This document shows, piece after piece, positions 1 through 10,607 of a DNA stretch of 64,000 bases. Both the position numbers and the translations under genes were made by a program. Source of the stretch: Patagioenas fasciata. Its lineage: Eukaryota; Chordata; Aves; Columbiformes; Columbidae. Positions within the stretch are counted from its first letter, which is position 1. The number at the start of each line of letters is the position of its first letter. The stretch spans positions 107,209,605 through 107,273,604 of the forward strand of contig NC_092521.1 in the NCBI RefSeq assembly GCF_037038585.1. Reading direction: 5' to 3'. The notes beneath the pieces were generated by a model. The model was not told the origin of the DNA. It did no database searches and saw nothing but the letters and a program-made list of their open reading frames with translations.

Positions 1-445
1 TGTTGTCAACAGTGGCTAACTCATACAAAGTATGTGCATTATTTATAAATCATATTATGAAGCCTAGCTTTGACAAAGGAGTTTCTTTTTCTCAAATAAA
101 TAAATTCAATTTTATATTACAGTGGTATTCAATCCTTTCACCTTTGGCATCCACTGTCATACATTCTGTCTTTTCTCCCAGTGTAGATGAAGCAAAAGCA
201 AATCCTCCTGACAACCCAGATTATTATCCCAAACAAAGGAAAATACCTTCAAATCTGTGTCATAACACATAACCCTCAGGATATATACAGGCATTGAATT
301 CTATACATATTACTTTAAGAAAAATTAATTTTACTATACAGAATTCTCAAACAGCACTTTAACTAAAACCTTCTCCAGCAAGACCCACTGGTGTTGAAAT
401 AAAGTATATGCTGCTAGACATCCATAAGGTAATGACTTCAGAGGG
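1..445. other. Single-copy AT-rich sequence, no gene seen
   Basis: An open frame of 89 codons starts near the left edge, but its composition is not protein-like, it has no recognisable domain and there is no sign of splice sites around it. I see no repeat in this stretch. It ends at the pentanucleotide repeat. Confidence 0.6.
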
Positions 446-542
446 TGTGCTGTGCTGTGCTGTGCTGTGCTGTGCTGTGCTGTGCTGTGCTGTGCTGTGC
501 TGTGCTGTGCTGTGCTGTGCTGTGCTGTGCTGTGCTGTGCTG
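446..542. repeat. (TGTGC)n pentanucleotide tandem repeat, about 19 copies
   Basis: A perfect run of TGTGC units fills 97 bases without a visible interruption. Because the unit is 5 bases, all frames stay open for long distances. On the minus strand it reads as a Ser-Thr-Ala-Gln-His repeat, which is a product of the repeat and not a gene. The lack of interruptions suggests recent expansion, so copy number is likely to vary between individuals. Confidence 0.97.
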
Positions 543-1959
543 TTTTAGGAGGCTGACCACTGTAGAGTCATTGTAATTACAAATATTTTCCATGCAACAC
601 CTGAAATGATCTCCAACTTCATTTTTTGTCACTATTGTTCACATTCCTTCACATAAAGACCTCCAAGATGTCACTGTATTCTGAAGCTAGTATCATGCAG
701 CACATCAAGCTAAAATTTCCCTAAAAATATTTCTTAAAAGTATTTTTTTTCCTGGACAACTATTTGCACATTGTCTAAAGAAACTTTATTTACAAAATCT
801 AGAGTAGAATGAGAAAATAAAGTTTGGAAAATGAAGACCTTGGAGTGTTTTGGTTTTTTTCTTAGCTATACAAATTAGACTCTGTCACTGTTCTGTATAG
901 CTCTAGGATATGTTTAGGATATGTTTGACATATAATTATTAAACGATCTAATTCTTTCACATTATTGTCATTTGGTATTTCCAATTCAAGATATTGTGCA
1001 ACAAAACCATGAAAGTTTGTGTCTTTTTGTTATTGACTGATAGAGGATTATACAAGAACTTTTTAACTGGATTTGAGGGATTTTTTTTGCAAATACCGCA
1101 ATTGATTTAATCAGTACTTGAATGATGTATTGATATCACACCTGTATAGTTATACATGAGTGTAAACAGCATGCAAGCTTTATTATTGGGTGTTTGTTCT
1201 GCAAAATAATTGTGTATGTTAAAAAAATATCATCAGGTTAAGCAGGAGGAGTTCCACCCTTTATAGTCAAATCCTGACACGTGCTCATTACATTAATAAA
1301 GATTTTGCCTTCTAAGATCAAGAGGTATTAACAGAAAGAAATAATCACCCTGCTCAGGTGATTCCTAGTTTTTGGAATATCTGAATCATTGCTGCCTTGC
1401 TGAGGAAAAAAACCAAAAAAGTAGATATAGTAGATATTTATTTGCTTATATAATATCTAGGAAAATCATTGAGTGGGAAAGGAAAATCCCAGAGGATAGG
1501 GCTACATTGCTGACAAACACTACAGATAATTTTCATTTGCCTTAGTGTTAACTATGCATCCTGTGACCCATTCTGTGTTTCTCAACATGGTATCAGAGTA
1601 CTTACATGTATAACATTAAAATACCATTTACCATTGCAATCTCCTTACTTGCTTTCCCTCTCTTAGATCACGATGATGATTTTTGACAAGTATCCAGTCT
1701 ATCTAGTTGCTGTTCTCTGCAATATAAAAGAGAACATTACTGAGGTCTTTGGTGTTATTTCATAAGATAGGAATTTATTTAGCCATCTCAGATGATGAGG
1801 AACATATCAACAGTGATATCTACAGCAGAGGTTATGCAAAAGCATGGTAAACATTGCCACTTTAAGGTGATCTGGTCTCAAACTTGATAAAGCAGTGGTC
1901 TGGGAAATAATGCTTTCTAAAAATTATTTTAAAAAATTTGAGTCATACTCGTTCCTTAG
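543..1959. other. Single-copy AT-rich sequence, no gene seen
   Basis: Stop codons are frequent in all frames, CpG is rare, and there are only short homopolymer runs. I recognise no repeat family or RNA gene. It ends where CR1 coding similarity begins. Confidence 0.6.
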
Positions 1960-2463
1960 GTGCTGCACTCAGTACAGGAAAGACATGGACCCATTGGAGA
2001 GGGTCCAGAGGAAGATCACGAAAATAGTCAGAGGGATGGAACACCTCTCCTGTGAGGAAAGGTTGAGAGTTGGGCTTGTTCAACCTGGAGAAGAGAAGGC
2101 TCTGAGGAGACCTTATTGTGGCCTTTCAGTACTCAAAAGGGGCCTATCAGAAAGATGAGGCCAGGCTTTTTAGCAGGGATTGTTGTGACAGAACAAGGAG
2201 TAAGGGTTTTAAATGGAAGGAGGAGAGATTTGGGCTAGACATGAGGAATAATTTTTTATAATGAGGGTGGGGAAACACTGGCACAGGTTGTCCAGAGAGG
2301 TGGTAGATGCCCCATCTACCAGGAGATGTTCAAGGCCAGGCTGGACAGGACTCTGAGCAACTGGTCTAGTTGAAGATGCCCTGCTCAATGCATGAGGGTT
2401 GGACTAGATGACCTTTGAAGGTCCCTTCCCAACCAAGCTGTTCAACAGCTCTATGATTCTATG
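1960..2463 (+). mobile_element. CR1 LINE, 5'-truncated 3' end
   Basis: This is the last part of a CR1 ORF2 plus its 3' UTR. The first half reads like the region after the RT domain of CR1 ORF2 (residues such as LERVQRKITKIVRGMEHLS), with frameshifts further on. The 3' UTR has the CR1 hallmark of a GGACTAGATGACCTTTGAAG-type segment, and the copy ends in CTATGATTCTATG at 2451-2463. Frame breaks show it is dead. It directly abuts an oppositely oriented CR1 ORF1 piece, so it probably inserted into an older CR1. No target duplication is visible, which is normal for CR1. Confidence 0.93.
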
Positions 2464-2760
2464 TTGCCACTGCCCCATATCCCTTGAGTCACTACATTCC
2501 ACCATGCAGAGGGTGGGGAGTCCTCTGTACTACGCATCCTGTCTACCTGCTGGGCCTGCCTCAAGGAAGGCAGAGTGTGACTCCAGCTGTCTGTCTCCCT
2601 CTCACACTCCCTGATATTCCTCAACCTACTCACCTCCTCCTGGAGCTAAGAGGAGCGGTTCCTCTACCTGGCCACCTCTTCCACAGCTGTGCTCACTGCT
2701 GCCATCTGATACTGATGTAAGAGCAGGACACATCCTGCAGCCTGACACGCGGGGGCACCG
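2464..2760 (-). mobile_element. CR1 LINE, internal ORF1 fragment (reverse)
   Basis: On the minus strand, 2633 down to 2451 encodes a segment starting MSRLRNIRECERETDSW, followed by HTLPSLRQAQQ. This matches the charged coiled-coil part of CR1 ORF1, and a clear relative is at 23037-23190 in this window (ERLRSIREVEKEIDCW). Further 5' on the minus strand the similarity is weaker and contains stops, so the 2760 boundary is approximate. ORF1 proteins of CR1 bind the element RNA; this piece is a relic. The + strand CR1 at 1960-2463 interrupts it. Confidence 0.75.
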
Positions 2761-5620
2761 TGTTGACTGGAAGCAGAAAGTCTATGCTTCAGTATGGTAA
2801 CAGTACATGCAAAGATCTGAAGTTGATAGATTAGCTACACCTGGATAGATACCACTGGATATGTGGTAGATTTTCACCTAGAACTGTCAAAAATTATGCC
2901 CTGAACACATCCCATTTATCCCAGAGGCCTCATCAGTAGTTTTCCAGGAGTTGTGTTTTTTGTTTTTTTTTTCTTTTAATTCTATCATTCTTCTCACTCA
3001 CCTTGTCTTTTGACAGAGAAGAACATAGCTGCGTTGTAAAGAACTAGAAGTTGTCATTCTGGGACATTTGCTGGCATGACAGAGCCTTCAGAATCCCTGC
3101 AAAATGTACACAGGCTTGTCCAAAATGGATGTTTTTGCTGACAGAGGCTGTGAATCAGTTATGATTAATGGACATTGTATTTTTATTATTATGTCAATGG
3201 AATAACATGTCCCTTTGGGCTTCTATGCTTGTGTCTGGTGGTCACGATGAGAAAGATTTTTATGGGCTGGTAACAAATACAAACAGTGCTCTTTACAGGT
3301 CTGTTTTACAAATACTGAGTTGGCTCTTAACTTCTCTAGGCTGCTCACGTGGCAATAATCAAACCCACATACAGCCCAGAAGCATCTTGGTTATCTGTAA
3401 GACAATCTCACTATAAAATAATTTTGCTCAAACTAGCTAGATAGCAGCAAACTGACAGGAATCCAGAGTTAAAGATATCTGTGTTTATCTTATTTTGCAT
3501 GGTTTCTTTTAGAAAAGTGAAGAAGAAAGTTACCTTGGGTGTGCAGCTCTCTCATTCTTTGCTAAATAAACAGGTTCAATTTGCATGAATCATGATGATG
3601 TAGGCTAAGAAATGTTGTGGAGTAAAATCAAAAGGCACTCCTGCACCAAAGGATTGGATTCGAGAAGAAAAGGGAAAAAATCACTTGGAACAAATATCTT
3701 CGGCTGGATCCTGATTACTCAGAAAAAGCCTCCCACATCTCTTTTTTTGTTTCTGTGCTCTAGACCAGACCATTAAAGTAGATTTCAGTTACCCATTACT
3801 TACACTCACTTGAGACCTCCCAGTATGTGTATAGATTCACACAGATAAATCCTTGATCACTTTGTTCATTAGCAAGAGTATATAAGCATCTTGTTCACTA
3901 GGAATAACTGAAGAACTGTAAGACTTCAGTAAGGACTTCATGCTGTAAGTTCAGTATGGAAAACTAGATGTTTTCTTCCCACACAAAAAGGAACAGAGGT
4001 CTTTTAGCACAGGCCTCATTCCTACTTGTGTCTGACTCTATTCTTATTTAAATGGGAACAAAATCTGACCATTACAGCAATCTGTCATGTTTTAAATGTT
4101 TGACAAGTTAAGAAATGAAGCAGATGTACCAAAACAACACATACTAGCCTCTGCCGATGACCCAGATTTATTTCTTGCCCTGTATTTCTTGACACTATTC
4201 ACAGTATGAATTGCTCTACAGGATACCCTTTCTGAGTACATTTAGTTCAAAAAAGTCCTCTTGCTGAGTAACATGTGCACACAATAAACCCAGCTGCCAA
4301 ATGTAAATTTTCTAGGAAATCTGTTGTTTTTCTTTTCTCTATGGAAATGCTCTGGTAACTTTTTAAAATTATTATTATTATTATTTTTAATTAAATGTAT
4401 CTTTCAGTACACTGCTCATTGTTTCTTCTTTAAGTTTCCCTAAGATTTCACAGAGTAGGTTCGATATCAAATATTCCACTGCAAAATCATTGTATTCTGT
4501 ATGACTGATGAGTTTTGTACAATCAAGCAAAATAAGAAGGAGAAAGTCAGTTGGGATTTGGAAAAAAAAAAAAAAAAAGAGACTGTTTCAGTGCAATATC
4601 ATGCATGCAATCATGATTTCTGTCAAACATATGGAACACTTATACTACAGAAAAGATAAGTCTTAAGTACTGTAATGATTTGTTTCTACTGTCCAAAGTT
4701 GGAATAGTTAGAAAAACAAATGAACAAACAAACGATTCATTAAACTTTTGTCTAATATGATTAGTTTAGCTAGTTTTGTACTAATTTCCAGTTTAGAAAT
4801 GTAAAACACCTAGGGAGATGTATGATTTTGATACAATTTACCAGGTCTTTTAAGTTCAATAATAAGGACTCTAATTAATTATAGTGTCCTTTCTTCTTAC
4901 AATGCCTGTCATCACACATATATGACTGAACGTATTCCCTCAGCTTTACCTAAATAATTTGCAACTTCAGATTTTATCCTGAGAATAGAGTAATAGACAA
5001 TACATGTCCAGTTTGTGAATTAGCTTATTTAAGAAAAACTACTAGAATGTAGTATATTTGCAATAGTGAGGTTTTGATACTGAGCATTCCAGAATAGAAA
5101 AATTCTAAGAATTCATTTTTCTTCACTAGTGCTAACTCAGTCATATTACATATTGTTTATTGTCTATGGAAAAAAATGTGTGAAAATTAATATTTAATAA
5201 AATGGAAAGGTAAAAAAGTAGGCTGTGAGCCTGCTATACAAAACAAACAACTTCCTTATTCATACATCCTCTGAAGAAGGCTGTTCAGTTTTAAAAAAAG
5301 CTATTCTTTTCCCAGAAGGCATTCCTAGAACTTACATTTGAGTAGTTATGATGCACTTGGGAATTGCTTCTTCCTGATAAAGACAAAAAGGATCAAGGAC
5401 TTCGTATATATTGTTTCTTTGATACTGTGTACTGACAATGAGTAAAGTAGCCAAGGTACCTTCTTGCTTCAGAATTTCTAGGATTTTGAGCACTTAATGT
5501 CATAATAGTCATGGTAGGACTTTGTATATATTTCTCGGGATTGAGCCTGGGGAATCTCTTTATACTTACTTTAGAAAAGGGGGGAAAGAGAGGATAAATT
5601 ATTAAAAAACACCTGGTTTT
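2761..5620. other. Single-copy AT-rich sequence, no gene seen
   Basis: It contains an (ATT)n stretch near 4366-4392, a 17-A run at 4562-4578, and short AT-rich low-complexity patches. Open frames are short (82 and 91 codons at most) and have no recognisable domain. I see no promoter, RNA gene or known repeat family. Confidence 0.6.
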
Positions 5621-6028
5621 CACAGAATCACAGAAAGTTAGGGATTGGAAGGGATCTTGAAAGATCATCTAGTCCAATCCCCCTGCCGGAGCAGGAACGC
5701 CTAGATGTGGTTACACAGGAAGGCGTCCAGGCAGATTTTGAATGTCTCAAGAGAAGGAGACTCCACAACCTCCCTGTTTAGCCTGTTCCAGTGTTCTGTT
5801 ACCCTCCCTGAGAAGTTTCTTCTCACATTTAAGCAGAACTTCCTGTGTTTCAGTTTATACCCACTACACCTTGTCCTATCATTGGTTGTCACCAAGAAGA
5901 GCCTGGCTCCATTCTCATGACACTCACCCTTTACATATTTATAAACATTGATGAAGTCACTCCTCAGTCTCCTCCAAGCGAAATAGACACAGCTCCCTCA
6001 GCCTTTCCTCATAAAGGAGATGCTCTAC
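5621..6028 (-). mobile_element. CR1 LINE, reverse 3' end with ORF2 C-terminus
   Basis: The left edge is the CR1 tail in reverse (CACAGAATCACAGAAAG), followed by the reverse 3' UTR (GATCATCTAGTCCAATCCCC). From 5895 down to 5701 the minus strand encodes the conserved ORF2 C-terminus: [16 protein letters not shown], then [20 protein letters not shown], ending in a stop just after FLCNHI. The tail type (ATTCTGTG) and protein ending put it in the same subfamily as the elements at 21415-23036 and 61269-62103. It is 5'-truncated within ORF2 and has in-frame stops upstream. Confidence 0.94.
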
Positions 6029-6499
6029 TTTTCAATTAACTTATAAAAGCTATAGATTAAATCAACATCTGCGTTTCTTAATTTCTGCAAAATTTTCTTC
6101 TGAAACAGATTAAAACTCTAGTTAACTCCTTTTTTTTCTTTTTTTTCTTTTTTTTTTATAATTGGGATGAGTATTCATTTGTTTTCTGATTTTGATTCAT
6201 GTATGATAAATCTTCACAGTTTCTGCCTGAGTTTTGGAATCTTGTGAATGAAAGACAAAGTTCAAATATTACATTAGGTCTTACCTTCTTGCCAAAATTC
6301 CCTTCCTTTGACCCTCAAGCTTTTATCAACCTTGAAAGGAAAGATTGATTTAATCTCTAATATTCCTACATTGCTCAAGATGGGATGGGCCCATCTTTGG
6401 TTTTAGTGATGTATCCAAAATTTTCCACAATCTAGCAATTCAGTTGCTTCCAGGAGTTGCAGAAATAGCTGGAAGCTTTTATCTTTAAGATGGCGACAT
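6029..6499. other. Spacer between two CR1 copies, T-rich patch
   Basis: It contains an interrupted poly-T/C stretch near 6128-6160. The rest is single-copy AT-rich sequence with no coding signal. Confidence 0.6.
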
Positions 6500-7222
6500 A
6501 CACTTGGGTCACAACAACCCCATGCAATGCTACAGGTTTGGGGAAGAGTGGCTGGAAAGCTGCCTGACAGAGAGGGATCTGGGGGTCTTGATTGACAGCC
6601 GACTGAACACGAACCAGCAGTGTACCCAGGTGTCCAAAAAGACCAACAGCATCTTGGCTTGTATCAGAAATAGTGCAGCCAGCAGAACTAGGGAAGTGAT
6701 TGTTCCACTGTACTCGGTGCTGGTGAGGCCGCACCTTGAATATGGTGTTCAGTTTCGGGCTTCTCACTACAAGAAAGACATTACGGTGCTGGAACAATTT
6801 CAGCAAAGGGCAATTAAGCTGTGAGGGGTCTGGACCACAAGTCTGATGAGGAGCGGCGGAGGGAACTGGAGGAAAGGAAACTGAGGGGAGACCTTATTGC
6901 TGTCTACAACTACCTGAAAGAAGGTTGTAGCATGGAGGGCGTTGGTCTCTTCTGCCAAGTAGCAAGCAACAGGATGAGAGGAAATGGGCTAAAGTTGCAC
7001 TAGGGAAGGTTCAGATTGGATATCAGGAAAAATTTATTCACAGAAAGGGTTGTTGGGCATTGGAACAGGCTGCCCAGGGAAGTGGTGAAGTCTTCATCCC
7101 TGGAAGTGTTTTAAAGACATATCGATTAGAGTCTTAGGGATGCAGTTTAGTGCTAGATTTAGGTTATGGTTGGACTTGATGATCTCAAGGGTCTCTTCCA
7201 ATCAAAATGATTCTATGATTCT
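6500..7222 (+). mobile_element. CR1 LINE, 5'-truncated ORF2 3' half
   Basis: The open frame to 6824 encodes the region after the RT palm of CR1 ORF2: [31 protein letters not shown], then [15 protein letters not shown] at 6822-6824 ends that frame; a second segment to 7003 continues the family sequence ([20 protein letters not shown]). The 3' UTR ends in ATGATTCTATGATTCT at 7222. It is truncated 5' at the CR1 HLGHNNP motif, so the catalytic motifs are missing. It closely resembles the minus-strand copy at 9293-10600. Confidence 0.95.
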
Positions 7223-9292
7223 CAGCTGTCACCAAGAATGACAGAACTAGAGTTATTCAAATACCACACTGATCTGTTGGCCCTCCCCAGACCGTCATAT
7301 GTCATACTGCACTAGGTGATCCAATAAATATAATAAAATGCAACAGAAAGTTCCAGCACTGTAAGAAGTATGAAACAAGTAAGCAGGAGGCAAAATTATT
7401 AACTGCACTACAATAGTATGTGGAGATCCCTAGATCAGAAATGCTAGATCTACAAACAAGACAGTTGCTGAGCCAATAAATTGTTGGACCCCATACTTAG
7501 CTTTCATATATGACTGTCCTTATTACTCAATTCCTCAGAACTAAGTTGCAGTCTGGCTTACCCTCCTACTTCTTTCAAATTTAGTATTCAATTTTTCATG
7601 CAGAACTAAATCAATTCAACAGCAGAGTGTTTTCTCTTCAGACTAATGAAGGGTTTGGGGTCCACCTTATTGTTAAACACCTCTTGATTAGAGCATTTAC
7701 TCAGAAAATGGGAACTAGTGCCACACTTCACTTGAAGTTCCTGTGTTCCCTGAATGTTGGTATAGCATCAGCTGGAGTAATGTCTACCCTGGTGCTAACT
7801 TGAGACAGCTTTGATATTCCTTTTGCAAGCAGAGGAAGGCACTGAACTTTTTATGAATGCATGTTCCAAGGAATATTTTGTTGTAATATAAGATAATTCT
7901 TCTAAAATAAAGCTGCCCTTACATTCTTTGAGGATCCAATAGGACAATGAAGTCTCTCAGTGGGCTACTTGCAAACAGGAGACATTTATACTGAGTTACT
8001 CAGCCTGCAACAGTTCCTAGTACCACCAGAAGCAGAAAACTTCAGAAACTTTAAGGCCAACAAGGTGGTACATAGGAAATGTACACACCACTAGGGTGAT
8101 GTAACAGCTGGGCAGTTTTGACTGCTCTAGAAGTGAGACACCTAGATTCTCTGCTAAATTCAGCTGTAAGACCACATTTTGTGTGTCCTGTTTCAACATT
8201 CTAACCAGAAATCTATCTTTTCTGATTAAAAATAATCTTTGAACTGATTATCACTGTTTCATAGGGGACTTAAAAATATTTACCAGACTAGGATTTGTAA
8301 ATGCTTAAGTGTTTCATACTTTAATATTTTGCCTATATTTAAAAACATGGTTTGCTATTTGTAGCATTATTTGGCCTGAGAGCTAGATCAATATTTTTCT
8401 CTTTTATAACTTCTTCATTATAGTTTTAGCTGCTAAGGTTTGGAAATAAAATAATGCAAAAAGTTTTGTCTAGAGAAAGAAAACTATTTAATAAAAATCC
8501 TAATAGTTCTATGGAAATTTAAATAACAAAGGTACTGATGTGACAATATTCATAAATCTTACAATTGACATACTCAAAAAAGTGAGTTCTTCTCAGAATT
8601 TGAGCACTTACCTTTCTAGGACAAATTGGGAATAAAATATTACCAGTTCTGATCTATTAGCTAGTTAAAGTTGTACTAGCTAATTTAACAAACATATTAA
8701 ATGCATGGACATTATAGCTTGTGTTTGAAATCCTTACAAAATAAATTAAATACTGTATCAAATTCATCCTCTTCCAATACCTAGTTTGATGTATAATACA
8801 TGGAACATCAATAAGAAAATCACAACAAAGCAATGGTCTCTACTCTTTACCATGTAAAAATTGCAAAAATTGTAGATTTATCAATTAGAAGAAAACTTAA
8901 GCTTTATGTTTAAAGATGTTATCATTTATTTTGCAAAGAACATGCCAACTGTCAAGAGATCTATTATTCACACAGGAATAATCTTTCTTAGAATTTGAAA
9001 AATATTCTTTGAAGGAATCTTTAAGTATTTCGACTCTGAAAAAGCAGATAAATTGTTTGAAAAAGAAGTCAGAATTCCCAAGGCTTGAATATGGCCTTCA
9101 TACATAGGTATGGCACCTAGAAATTACCACTGAAGACAAACATGCTTATCTAGTATTTCTGTGATAACAGTTGCCGAACTTTAGTAGTTAAGGCTCTTCT
9201 GTGGTTTATTACCCTGCCTTACCTGGAAACAACAGATATGTAACATAGTTAGTTACTCATTCAAAGCCAGGACAGAAGTTTGCTCCCTGATA
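7223..9292. other. Single-copy spacer between inverted CR1 copies
   Basis: AT-rich, with stops in all frames and no recognisable repeat or gene. It forms the loop between two CR1 copies lying in opposite orientation. Confidence 0.6.
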
Positions 9293-10600
9293 TAGAATCA
9301 TTTTGGTTGGAAAACACCTTTAAGATTGTCAAGTACAACCAGAAACCTAACACTGCCACCAATAAATCATGTCCCTAACTGCCACATATACACATCTTTT
9401 AAATAACTCCAAGGATGGTGACTCAACCACTTGCCTGGACAGCCTGTTCCAACGTTTGATAACACTTTCCATGAAGGAATTTTTCCTGATATCCAGTCTA
9501 ACCTTTCCCTGATGCAACTTGAGGCCATTTATTGTCATCCTGTTGCTTGTTACTTGGAAAAAGATACCAGCACCCTCTATGCTACTACCTTCTTTCAGGT
9601 AGCTATAGGCAGCAATTACGTCTCCCCTTGGCTTCCTTTCCTCCAGGCTAAACTACTCCAGTTCCCTCAGCCACTCATCATCAGACTTGTGGTCCAGACC
9701 CCTCACCAGCTTCATTGCCCTTCTCCGAACCCACTCCAGCACCTCAATGTCTTTCTTGTAGTGAGGGACTCAAAACTGAACACCATATTCAAGGTGCGGC
9801 CTCATCAGTGCCCAGTACAGGGGGACAATCACTTCCCTAATCCTGCTGGCTGCACTATTTCTGATACAAGCCAAGATGCTGCTGGCCTTTTTGGCCACCT
9901 GGGCACATTGCTGGCTCATGTTCAGCTGGCTGTCAATCAAGACCCCCAGATCTCTCTCTGCCAGGTAGCTTTCCAGCCACTCTTCCCCAAACCTGTAGCA
10001 CTGCACAGGGTTGTTGTGATCCAACTGCTGGAACTAGCACTTGGCCTTCTTGAACCTCATACAATTGGCCTCAGATCCTTGATCAAGCCTGTCCAGATCC
10101 CTCTGTAGAGCCTTCATACCTTCAAGCAGACCAACACTCCCATCAAACTTTGTGTTATCTGCAAACTTACTGAAGGTGCACTTGATCCCCTCATCCAGAG
10201 CATTGATAAAGAGATTAAACAGAACTGGCCCAAAGACTGAGTTCTGAGGAACACCACTTTTGACCCGCCACCAACTGGCTTTGACTCCATTCACCACAAC
10301 TCTTTGGCCTGACCATCCAGACAGTTTTTTACCCAGTGAAGAATACAGCTGTCCAAGCAACGAGCTGCCAGCTTCTCCAGGAGAATGTTGTCAGAAATAG
10401 TGTCAAAGGCTTTGCTGTAGTCTAGGTAGACAACATCCACAGCCCTTCCCTCATCCACTAAGCATGTCACCCTATGACAGAAGGAGATCAGGCTAGTCCA
10501 GCAGGACCTGCCTTTCATAAACCTGTGCTTCCTGGACCTGATCACTTGGTTGTCTTTTATGTGCCATGTGATGGAACTCAAGATGATCTTCATGCTCCAC
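9293..10600 (-). mobile_element. CR1 LINE, reverse copy with RT domain and 3' end
   Basis: On the minus strand this runs from inside the reverse transcriptase of ORF2 to the 3' tail (reverse tail TAGAATCATTTTGGTTGG at the left edge). The RT part, 10593 down to 10034, carries motif A as VVYLDYSKAFDTIS, a motif-B-like segment [15 protein letters not shown] and motif C as FADNTKF. The C-terminal part lies at 10024 down to 9770 and 9538 down to 9347. It is 5'-truncated within RT and split by frameshifts near 10291-10360 and between later blocks. It is the same subfamily as 6500-7222. Confidence 0.95.
10034..10593 (-). pseudogene. CR1 ORF2 reverse transcriptase remnant
   Basis: CR1 reverse transcriptase copies element RNA into the genome at a nicked target. 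Here two overlapping frames (10593-10291 and 10360-10034 on the minus strand) together cover RT motifs A to C, so a frameshift lies in the overlap. Motif C reads FADN where active CR1 has FADD, so the second catalytic aspartate is replaced. With the 5' truncation and the frame breaks this is a dead gene fragment. Identification rests on clear family motifs (KAFDT, VPQ, FAD-TK), so the call is secure. Confidence 0.92.
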
Positions 10601-10607
10601 TCTAGAT

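Noticed and set aside
446..542. Possible CRISPR-like array
   Set aside because: Contiguous 5-bp units without spacers; the DNA is vertebrate in character.
438..632. Minus-strand frame with repeating Ser-Thr-Ala-Gln-His
   Set aside because: It is only the translation of the (TGTGC)n repeat; the non-repeat ends are not protein-like.
9431..10108. 225-codon + strand frame
   Set aside because: Antisense to the CR1 C-terminal coding region at 9293-10600; its length reflects the opposite-strand codon pattern.
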